Below, in pieces: positions 1 to 5,532 of a DNA stretch of 7,463 bases. Numbering within the stretch: the first letter of the stretch is position 1; each line of letters begins with the position of its first letter. The notes beneath the pieces were generated by a model that had not been told where the DNA came from, did no database searches, and was given only the letters and a program-made list of their open reading frames with translations. The stretch spans positions 1 to 7,463 of the forward strand of contig CAIYWF010000168.1 of NCBI GenBank assembly GCA_903929845.1, in the 5' to 3' direction. This DNA comes from an uncultured Chlorobiaceae bacterium. Lineage in GTDB: Bacteria > Bacteroidota > Chlorobiia > Chlorobiales > Chlorobiaceae. The position numbers and the translations under genes were made by a program.

Positions 1-348
1 CAGAACGGCCATAACAGCGCAAACACGAGTTCCTGGGAGTACCATTTTGACGCATCATGGCATTTAATTGATGGGACGGCGGTCGACGGAATATTGACAA
101 CAACATTCGGCACGAATTTTACAATCTTCAGCCAGACTGGAGACATCTCCAAGATGACGGATATCTTGATCAATGGAGTTTCCTGCTTCGAAACAATTGC
201 GATTGATGCTGCTAGTGGCAAAAAGATCGAGACACTTTATTCTTCTAAAGGAGATTTGATCGGTTACCGCATGAATGATGATAAAATCATAGGTTCAAGT
301 TTTTACCTGGCACCATCACATTTGATACCACATGGAAAAATATACTGA
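1..348 (+). CDS. Large repetitive protein, internal fragment before a frameshift (5' end outside window)
   Basis: Frame 1 is open from the first base to a TGA at 346-348, so the gene begins to the left of the window. The reading starts QNGHNSANTSSWEYHFDASW, which matches the start of further repeat units at 429, 852 and 1287 in the downstream reading frame. Repeat similarity in this frame stops at about residues 100-103 (bases 300-309), and the last dozen codons to the TGA look unrelated to the repeats. Together with 426-1847 it is best read as one gene broken by a one-base loss. The composition is rich in Thr, Ser, Asp, Gly and aromatic residues, with no Cys-rich or membrane segment, which resembles extracellular repetitive proteins. 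No named domain was recognised, and a surface or secreted role is inference only. A TTG at 94 is an internal codon, not a start. Confidence 0.75.
   Translation, partial: QNGHNSANTSSWEYHFDASWHLIDGTAVDGILTTTFGTNFTIFSQTGDISKMTDILINGVSCFETIAIDAASGKKIETLYSSKGDLIGYRMNDDKIIGSSFYLAPSHLIPHGKIY
285..348 (+). other. Frameshift interval in the repetitive gene
   Basis: Coding similarity to the repeats leaves frame 1 and continues in frame 3. Frame 3 has a TAA at 282-284 and frame 1 ends with TGA at 346-348, so the shift must lie between 285 and 348. Alignment with the other units narrows it to about 300-311, which contains a T5 run (300-304) and a GG (309-310). One extra base in either run would restore a continuous reading (..GSSFYLGTITFD.. 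or ..GSSFLPGTITFD..). It could be a true mutation making this a pseudogene, or a sequence error. Confidence 0.8.
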
Positions 349-425
349 ACAAAACATGGACGAACAGTGACGGCACCACTGTCAGCGAAGACAATATCAC
401 TGATACTAAAGGGATTGTCACTCAT

Positions 426-1847
426 GTGCAGAAAGGCCATGACAGCACAGGCACCAACACATGGGAGTACCATTTCGACGCCAAATGGATTTTAATCGAC
501 GGTTGGTCGAGCGACGGTTTAATAAAAACAACATACGGTGCGGATTTTATAAAAATTAACACTATTGCAGACACGAGCAAATTGACGCCTGTCACGGACA
601 ATCTTGGGGTGGTAACTGCCTATGAGATGGTGGATAATGCCTCAACAATGTCTTCCTTTGATAAAGCTGGAGTGCCAACCGGACATCGCACCTTATCGAC
701 AACCGTTGACTCCAAAGGCATTCTTTCAACAACCATGACGAATTTCGATGCGGACTGGAAAATGCTTGGATCGTCATGGACAAGGAGCGACGGAACCTCT
801 GGCATTACTGACGTTACCCATAATCCAGATGGCAAGGTCCTCGTCACCACCGAAACTGGCCATAAGGCTGACAGCACTGGCACAATGAACTGGGTGTACC
901 ATTTTGACGCAGACTGGCACTTTCTTGGCGGGACTATTTACAATGGTGTAACAAAGACAATGAAGGCGTTTGCCCCGGACTGGACCGAGATGACGCCACT
1001 CAAGAACGATCCCGCTCATCCTGATCTTGTTACAGGCTACAAGTGGACAAATGCCGCAGATACACAGCACACAACTACATACTATGATCTGGATGCTTTC
1101 CATGCGACTGGCTATAGCCAACCCTATGCTGCAACGGAACTTGTGGGTGAAATTACGGCAGGTACGAGAACATATAATGCCGACTGGACGCATGTGCTTG
1201 ATAATATACAATTGAAAAAAGCCGACGGATCCATTGTCAGTCAAGACACCCATTATGGCAGCGATGGCAAGACAATCACAGGCTACGAACAGATTGGCCA
1301 TAGCACTTTTGACTACCATTTTGACGCCAATTGGGTACTATTGAGTGGCACAATAATCGACGGTATAATTACAACAAAAATCGATAGTACAGGTACACAC
1401 TGGACAACAGACACCAGCAAAATGACTGCGATCAAGGACATTTATGATCATGTGATAGAATACCAGAAGACTGACCCTCTGACGCACACGACAATACATA
1501 GTGATTCAAATGGGCTGCTGACTGGTTACAGCGAAATATCCGGGACCGTGACCAAAGATGGCAACACGACAAGCTACATAACTAATTATGCCAATGATCA
1601 CACGAACCCCACTGGCTTCGAACAGTTTAGCCACAACAGCGACAGCTCAAGTTATTGGGATGTCATTCTTGACGCCAAAGGTGGCTATGAAGGCAAGTGG
1701 TTGGACGACGGCCTGAAGACGACGGCGTACGACCAACATGATGTGCTACTTCAAACAGTTCTTGACGCTGGTCACCCCGAGGCAGTTCACCTCGCAGCAG
1801 TTTCGATCATTGGATTAGCAGCCGTGACGCATGACCAAGTCATTTGA
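426..1847 (+). CDS. Large repetitive protein, C-terminal part after the frameshift
   Basis: This is the C-terminal portion of the same repetitive protein. GTG at 426 is only the first conventional start codon in this frame. The frame is open from 285, and bases 309-425 encode repeat sequence (for example GTITFDTTWKNILNKTWTNS) that aligns with STTMTNFDADWKMLGSSWTR further on, so 426 is probably not a biological start. Units begin at 429, 852, 1287 and 1620 with variants of Q/E-x-GH, followed by a YHFDAxWxxLxG segment and a second FDADWxxL or YNADWxxV segment half a unit later. The last unit is shortened and leads into a tail containing AVHLAAVSIIGLAAV before the TGA at 1845-1847. I recognise no catalytic motif. 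Large repetitive proteins occur in green sulfur bacteria and are often thought to be cell-surface or secreted, but that is not demonstrated here. The coding sequence looks more A/T-rich than the metabolic genes to its right. Confidence 0.8.
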   Translation: MQKGHDSTGTNTWEYHFDAKWILIDGWSSDGLIKTTYGADFIKINTIADTSKLTPVTDNLGVVTAYEMVDNASTMSSFDKAGVPTGHRTLSTTVDSKGILSTTMTNFDADWKMLGSSWTRSDGTSGITDVTHNPDGKVLVTTETGHKADSTGTMNWVYHFDADWHFLGGTIYNGVTKTMKAFAPDWTEMTPLKNDPAHPDLVTGYKWTNAADTQHTTTYYDLDAFHATGYSQPYAATELVGEITAGTRTYNADWTHVLDNIQLKKADGSIVSQDTHYGSDGKTITGYEQIGHSTFDYHFDANWVLLSGTIIDGIITTKIDSTGTHWTTDTSKMTAIKDIYDHVIEYQKTDPLTHTTIHSDSNGLLTGYSEISGTVTKDGNTTSYITNYANDHTNPTGFEQFSHNSDSSSYWDVILDAKGGYEGKWLDDGLKTTAYDQHDVLLQTVLDAGHPEAVHLAAVSIIGLAAVTHDQVI

Positions 1848-1854
1848 CTTGAAA

Positions 1855-1910
1855 CCCCTTGGCGGGATGCAACGGAAAATCCCGCCAGGGGTAGATTTTA
1901 ATACTTTTTT
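1855..1910 (+). terminator. Rho-independent-type terminator after the repetitive gene
   Basis: A strong GC-rich hairpin starts 8 bases after the TGA. The left arm CCCCTTGGCGGGAT (1855-1868) pairs with ATCCCGCCAGGGG (1879-1891), giving 13 base pairs with one bulged T and a 10-base loop. It is followed by a T-rich stretch with T4 and T6 runs up to 1910. The T tract is interrupted by A and G, so efficiency is uncertain, but position and stem make a terminator the natural reading. The small gene that follows starts only 16 bases downstream, so it either depends on read-through or has its own promoter. Confidence 0.8.
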
Positions 1911-1925
1911 CTTTGACGACCTTTT

Positions 1926-2129
1926 ATGACAGAATCAGATCAATTATACAGAGAATCCGTTCTTAAACGTCATGCAGCTCAATTGGATGCAATGTATATG
2001 CAGCACAAATTGCAGCTAAGCAATATCATGAAGCAGCAAGATGCACAATTGGGAAGCATGAAACGCCAGCATGAGATAGAGTTGCAGGCTATTGAAGTAC
2101 GAAATTCTTTACAGTCACCACCGGCTTGA
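1926..2129 (+). CDS. Small hendecad coiled-coil protein (67 aa), function unknown
   Basis: The ATG at 1926 opens a 67-codon frame ending with TGA at 2127-2129. Residues 15-58 are four consecutive 11-residue units: RHAAQLDAMYM, QHKLQLSNIMK, QQDAQLGSMKR and QHEIELQAIEV. The pattern is x-(H/Q)-x-x-(Q/E)-L-x-x-(M/I)-x-x with no gaps. Such 11-residue periodicity is typical of hendecad coiled coils, so a rod-like or oligomerising protein is likely. It is hydrophilic, without signal peptide, membrane segment or Cys. I do not recognise the family. No clear Shine-Dalgarno precedes the ATG, but the other genes here lack one too. The 3' end overlaps the opposing dehydrogenase gene by 15 bases. The regular protein repeat with varied codons argues for a real gene. 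Whether it works with the large repetitive protein upstream is unknown. Confidence 0.65.
   Translation: MTESDQLYRESVLKRHAAQLDAMYMQHKLQLSNIMKQQDAQLGSMKRQHEIELQAIEVRNSLQSPPA
1968..2099 (+). repeat. Four tandem 33-base (11-codon) repeats
   Basis: Units lie at 1968-2000, 2001-2033, 2034-2066 and 2067-2099. Units 2 to 4 each begin with CAG. The protein pattern is conserved better than the DNA, which suggests old duplication under protein-level selection rather than a recent slippage array. Confidence 0.7.
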
Positions 2130-3290
2130 GAGAATCCTCTTCATGGCAGCATGATCCAGTGGAACAGCATTGCTCTTGCTTCGGGTAGCGGCAACAATGC
2201 CATCAAAATCTTCCGGTAGAATCCCATAACTGCTTAACCGGGGAAAAGTAAGCCTTTCCTGCCAGTTATTGAGCGTTTCAAGCAACTGTTCACATCCTGA
2301 AGAAATATTGTCCGCTGCAACCCCAGAAAGTATCGCTCCTGCTTTTGCATATTTCTGCAATCGAGGATGCTTATCGTCAATAAGACGCAACTGAGCAATA
2401 TTCTCCCTTGTCGCTTCAGCAAGCAGGGTTGCACAAAGCGCGCCATGTGGAATATCAATGAGTCCGCCGACCGATGAGGCGAAACCATGCACAATTCCGA
2501 GACCGGCGTTGGAAAGCGCAATACCCGACATCAGTGCGGCATAGGCAATATCGCCCCGAACACCGCTGTCATCAGCCCTGTCGGTACAGGCCGCAAGAAA
2601 AGAACGGCTGAAACATACAAGCCCGCTACAGCTCAAGGCATCCGTATAGGGTGTGGCAAAAGGCGACGTATATGCCTCGATAAGCTGGGTGCAGGCATCC
2701 ATCCCTGATGCCGCAGTCAGTTCCGGTGAAACGGTCACCATAAGTTCTGGATCAATCAAGGCAATATCTGGAGCAAAGGCGACATGCCTTAAAGAACGCT
2801 TGAAACCATTCCGGCCTACGCTGCTGATTACCGCATTATTGGTTACTTCGCTTCCGGTGCCAGAGGTTGTCGGCACGGCAATAAAGGGCACCTTTCGTCC
2901 ATCATGCTGCATGGCATCTTTCTGTCCTTCAATAAAACGCTCAACAGGCAATTCATAACGCAGCATTGCTGAAACAGCCTTACCGGAATCAAGCACACTA
3001 CCGCCTCCAACAGCGAGCACGACATCAATCGAAACCTCCCGAAATGTTGCGACCGCGCTGTCAACCATATCGGGAGAAGGCTCCCGATCAACGGCAAGAT
3101 GAAACGCACGCATTCCAACACTATCCAGTGAATCCATCAAAGCAGACAAGCGTCCGGAGTGTTGCAGTGCATGGTGACCTGTAACGACAAGAACTGTTCT
3201 GCCAAAAGCACCAGCAAGATCAGCCAGCAAAGAAAACCGGCCAGCTCCGAAATGAATGATGGGCAGCGGAAGAAGAGAAAACGTTTCCAT
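2115..3290 (-). CDS. Iron-containing alcohol dehydrogenase family protein with a variant metal site
   Basis: The 391-residue protein has the usual length and layout of group III (Fe-dependent) alcohol dehydrogenases: an N-terminal dinucleotide-binding domain followed by an all-helical metal domain. Visible motifs are GGGSVLDSGKA (95-105, NAD(P)-binding) and PTTSGTGSEVT (140-150). The metal-site region is GMDACTQLIEAY (196-207), GIVHGFASSVGG (265-276) and PHG (281-283). By alignment with FucO-type enzymes the metal ligands would be Asp198, His268 and His282, with Gln202 where a His is usual, and Ser272 where an active-site His is often found. I recall TQLIE as a recurring variant in a subgroup of the family, so this need not mean loss of activity. 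The substrate cannot be told. The ATG (3288-3290) lies 6 bases after the cobU stop, so the two are very likely co-transcribed, suggesting a link to cobamide metabolism that no known pathway step explains. The 3' end overlaps the opposing small coiled-coil gene by 15 bases. Confidence 0.9.
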   Translation of the reverse strand: METFSLLPLPIIHFGAGRFSLLADLAGAFGRTVLVVTGHHALQHSGRLSALMDSLDSVGMRAFHLAVDREPSPDMVDSAVATFREVSIDVVLAVGGGSVLDSGKAVSAMLRYELPVERFIEGQKDAMQHDGRKVPFIAVPTTSGTGSEVTNNAVISSVGRNGFKRSLRHVAFAPDIALIDPELMVTVSPELTAASGMDACTQLIEAYTSPFATPYTDALSCSGLVCFSRSFLAACTDRADDSGVRGDIAYAALMSGIALSNAGLGIVHGFASSVGGLIDIPHGALCATLLAEATRENIAQLRLIDDKHPRLQKYAKAGAILSGVAADNISSGCEQLLETLNNWQERLTFPRLSSYGILPEDFDGIVAATRSKSNAVPLDHAAMKRILSSRW

Positions 3291-3296
3291 AGGTAG

Positions 3297-3818
3297 CTAC
3301 TTTAACTTCAGTGGCAAGCCGCTGCAGAGCAACCAGGCTTCCGTGGCTACTGAAGCAACCTTCTGATTGATGATACCTGCCCTGTCACGGAACCTTCTTG
3401 CCATAGCATTTTCAGGCACAATTCCCATCCCCACCTCATTGGAAACAAGGATAATATCACATGGCGGGTGACGCAGCACGTCAAGAAATAGATCAATCTG
3501 CCTGTCGATCTCCCCCTCGCCCTTCTCCTCAAAATAATGCATAAGATTTCCAGCCCAGACCGTCAGACAGTCGAGCAGCACCACCTCACTCCCAGCCGGG
3601 AGTTTGCAGAGTGCCTGATCAAGATAAAGCGGCTCCTCGACCGTTGTAAACTGTTTACCCCGCTCATCCTGATGCTTGCCGATACGCCACTGCATTTCGT
3701 CATCAAAAGGCTCTGCCGTCGCTAAAAAAACCCGGTTTGCATATCGAGCCGCAAGCTGCAAGGCAAAGGAGCTTTTACCACTCCGTGCACCGCCGGTCAC
3801 ATAGATAACGTTACTCAT
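3297..3818 (-). CDS. cobU: Bifunctional adenosylcobinamide kinase / adenosylcobinamide-phosphate guanylyltransferase
   Basis: CobU phosphorylates adenosylcobinamide and then transfers GMP to it, giving AdoCbi-GDP, the activated form to which CobS attaches the lower-ligand nucleoside. At 173 residues it is close to the 181 of Salmonella CobU. The P-loop GGARSGKS is at 9-16. RIGKHQDER (45-53) carries His49, matching the His that is guanylylated in Salmonella CobU (IQHHKDGR). LLDCLT (81-86) and NEVGMGIVPE (127-136), followed by ARRFRDRAGIINQ, are family hallmarks, and the protein ends SGLPLKLK as in the Salmonella enzyme (SGIGVKIK). The ATG at 3816-3818 gives the standard N-terminus (VIYVTGG). 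There is no evident Shine-Dalgarno. It is the first gene of a two-gene - strand operon with the dehydrogenase. CobU also accepts cobinamide phosphate for guanylylation, which links it to the CbiR-like gene at 5533-6330. Cytoplasmic. Confidence 0.96.
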   Translation of the reverse strand: MSNVIYVTGGARSGKSSFALQLAARYANRVFLATAEPFDDEMQWRIGKHQDERGKQFTTVEEPLYLDQALCKLPAGSEVVLLDCLTVWAGNLMHYFEEKGEGEIDRQIDLFLDVLRHPPCDIILVSNEVGMGIVPENAMARRFRDRAGIINQKVASVATEAWLLCSGLPLKLK

Positions 3819-3889
3819 GAAGACATAATTTTTTCGTCCAGCTTACCCTTGGTTGATTTCAGGTTAACTATCTAAAAATGAAAAAAGTT

Positions 3890-3920
3890 ACCATCACCTT
3901 CACTGGACTGCTTTGATGGT
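3890..3920 (-). promoter_or_regulatory. Inverted repeat just downstream of the cobU promoter
   Basis: A perfect 7-base inverted repeat, ACCATCA (3890-3896) and TGATGGT (3914-3920), has a 17-base spacer. Read on the - strand it is followed 3 bases later by T6 (3886-3881), which looks like a short intrinsic terminator. Relative to the promoter at 3922-3950, the promoter-proximal arm lies at the expected transcription start, so an operator for a dimeric regulator is an alternative to an attenuator. The stem is short and A/T-containing, so either role is tentative. Confidence 0.35.
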
Positions 3921-3921
3921 C

Positions 3922-3950
3922 AATATAGAGTTTCTATGCTCTTTCGACAA
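3922..3950 (-). promoter_or_regulatory. Candidate sigma70-type promoter for cobU
   Basis: On the - strand, TTGTCG (3950-3945; 4 of 6 to the -35 consensus) is separated by exactly 17 bases from TATATT (3927-3922; 5 of 6 to the -10 consensus). Transcription would begin near 3915, giving a leader of about 100 bases before the cobU ATG. The spacing and position are good, but the region is A/T-rich and a match of this quality can occur by chance. Confidence 0.45.
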
Positions 3951-4072
3951 CCTCTTTACTGCTGAGGAGCGCTCACCCCAGTGAGAGCATCGTTTTATCA
4001 TAGAGCTGGGTAATATGGACAGGAAAAGGTATTTTCATCTGACGTATAGTATCCATTCTGAACGACAAGTTT

Positions 4073-5524
4073 ATGGCCATTCTTGCCATTGATCAGGGCA
4101 CAACAGGTACTACCTGCATCATCTATAATGAAACCTGCGTTGCTCTTGCACGGTCATACCGCGAGCTGACGCAGATCTATCCACAGGCAGGCTGGGTCGA
4201 ACATAACCCTGAGGAGATTTGGCAAACGGTCGTGGAGTGCATCGGAGAACTCCTGCAACTCACCACATGCAGTATCAATGCCATCAGCATCACGAACCAG
4301 CGGGAGACAACCATCGTCTGGGATAAAAGAAGCGGCAAAGCGGTACACAACGCCATTGTCTGGCAGTGCCGACGAACAAGCGAGCTCTGCAAAAACTATG
4401 ACACTGAAAAAGAGCCGATTGCCATAAAAACCGGCCTGCCGGTCGACGCCTATTTCAGCGCCACCAAAATCCGCTGGATTCTTGACCATCACCCCGAATT
4501 TAATTCTGATGAACTGCTTTTCGGCACGGTTGACAGTTGGCTCCTCTGGAAACTGACCGACGGGAACGTGCACGCCACTGACTTTACCAATGCCTCGAGA
4601 ACGTTGCTCTATAACATCGTCGAACAGCGGTGGGATGATGATCTGTGCCGGTTATTCGGGATTCCGACTTCCATGCTGCCGGAGGTACGGCCATCCATGA
4701 GCGATTTCGGAAGTGTGAGCGCTCTCCGGGAAATGGAGGGTGTCCCTGTTATGGCCATCGCAGGCGACCAGCAGGCGGCCCTGTTCGGACAGTGCTGTTT
4801 TGAACCGGGCAGCATCAAGAACACATACGGTACCGGCTGCTTCATGATGATGAATACCGGCAACAGATTCGTTCGCTCCCGGCATGGACTGCTTACGACG
4901 CTTGCCATCAGTGCGAACGGCACTCCCTGCTACGCCATTGAGGGTTCTGTGTTTGTTGGTGGAGCGGTGATACAGTGGCTTCGGGATGGACTGCAACTGA
5001 TCAACAATGCCACAGAGTCGGAACAGATGGCAATGAGTGCCGGAACAAATGGTGGAGTTTACCTTGTGCCTGCCTTTGTTGGCCTTGGCACACCACACTG
5101 GAAGATGGATGCCCGTGGCACAATTGTGGGGTTGACACGAGGGACAGAACGGAAGCACATCGTCCGGGCGGCACTGGAGTCTATCGCTTATCAGTCTTAT
5201 GACGTCTTCAAGGCGATCACTGCCGATACTGGCATAGAACCTGCTGCCCTGACCGTTGACGGCGGAGCTGTCGCCAACAACTTTCTCATACAGTTTCAGG
5301 CTGACCTGCTCGGCATTCCGATTCTGCGACCACACAACATCGAATCCACCTCACTCGGTGCGGCATACCTTGCCGGGCTTTATGCTGGCGTGTGGTCTTC
5401 GGCTGAGGCACTCAAGAAGCTGAACCCAGTTGAAACCTCATTTGTCCCGTCAATGGAGAGAAACGAAAAGGAGCATTTGCTGAAAGGCTGGCAAAAAGCA
5501 GTGCGACAGACCCTGACGGAATAA
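4073..5524 (+). CDS. glpK: Glycerol kinase (FGGY family)
   Basis: GlpK transfers phosphate from ATP to glycerol to give sn-glycerol 3-phosphate in the cytoplasm. The 483 residues form the two FGGY domains (N-terminal about 1-240, C-terminal about 241-483), slightly shorter than the 502 of E. coli GlpK. Key residues align: DQGTT (7-11), NQRETT with Arg77-Glu78, IVWQCRR with Trp97, DAYFSATK with Tyr127, and GDQQAALFGQ with Asp232, the last giving the catalytic base. The nucleotide side has YGTGCFMMMNTG (252-263), VPAFVGLGTPHW (332-343) and VDGGAVANN (395-403). Two differences from E. coli are visible: the Arg after DQGTTSS is Thr14, and the GGKGGTR loop that binds fructose 1,6-bisphosphate is absent, so FBP inhibition of that type is unlikely. 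The ATG at 4073 is the only ATG after the in-frame stop at 4040-4042. It is divergent from cobU and convergent with the CbiR-like gene, from which it is separated by 8 bases with no visible terminator. Confidence 0.93.
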   Translation: MAILAIDQGTTGTTCIIYNETCVALARSYRELTQIYPQAGWVEHNPEEIWQTVVECIGELLQLTTCSINAISITNQRETTIVWDKRSGKAVHNAIVWQCRRTSELCKNYDTEKEPIAIKTGLPVDAYFSATKIRWILDHHPEFNSDELLFGTVDSWLLWKLTDGNVHATDFTNASRTLLYNIVEQRWDDDLCRLFGIPTSMLPEVRPSMSDFGSVSALREMEGVPVMAIAGDQQAALFGQCCFEPGSIKNTYGTGCFMMMNTGNRFVRSRHGLLTTLAISANGTPCYAIEGSVFVGGAVIQWLRDGLQLINNATESEQMAMSAGTNGGVYLVPAFVGLGTPHWKMDARGTIVGLTRGTERKHIVRAALESIAYQSYDVFKAITADTGIEPAALTVDGGAVANNFLIQFQADLLGIPILRPHNIESTSLGAAYLAGLYAGVWSSAEALKKLNPVETSFVPSMERNEKEHLLKGWQKAVRQTLTE

Positions 5525-5532
5525 CCCAACCA

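Larger units (their letters stand above)
1..1847 (+). repeat. Degenerate ~143-codon tandem repeats within the large gene
   Basis: Five unit starts are visible: 1, 429, 852, 1287 and 1620. The third and fourth units have diverged in length and the last is partial. A conserved DNA element of the form g-tacca-tt-gacgc occurs at 37-53, 465-481, 894-910 and 1311-1327, with a weaker copy at 1659-1675. Spacings are 428, 429, 417 and 348 bases. Each unit has an internal second copy of an FDxxW-type segment, so the true ancestral module may be about half as long. Repeat boundaries are approximate. Confidence 0.8.
3819..4072. promoter_or_regulatory. Divergent intergenic region between cobU and glpK
   Basis: This 254-base non-coding region should hold the promoters of both divergent genes. 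Two things stand out: a sigma70-like promoter directed at cobU (3922-3950), and an inverted repeat immediately downstream of it (3890-3920). A second set of self-complementary segments lies at 3936-3990. I looked for a B12 box and the other conserved cores of cobalamin riboswitches on both strands and found none. For glpK, in-frame stop TGA at 4040-4042 limits the start to ATG 4073. No convincing ribosome-binding site precedes it. Confidence 0.6.

Noticed and set aside
285..348. Programmed -1 ribosomal frameshifting in the repetitive gene
   Set aside because: The codons AGT TTT TAC do not form an X-XXY-YYZ slippery heptamer and no strong downstream hairpin is apparent. A missing base is simpler.
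774..1319. A 181-codon open frame on the - strand inside the repetitive gene
   Set aside because: It is antisense to clear repeat-encoding sequence, has a Cys/Ile/Met-rich composition with no domain, and its frame is a by-product of the repetitive + strand coding.
4045..4050. TATAGT as a -10 element for glpK
   Set aside because: There is no -35-like hexamer at 16-18 bases upstream (the sequence there is GGAAAA-like), and the leader would be only about 16 bases. It is too weak to list.
3819..4072. Cobalamin riboswitch upstream of cobU or glpK
   Set aside because: Neither strand has a B12 box or the other conserved core elements. The hairpins present are too small and lack the motif set.
4652..5335. 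A 227-codon open frame on the - strand inside glpK
   Set aside because: It is opposite the conserved core of glycerol kinase and shows no recognisable protein motif.
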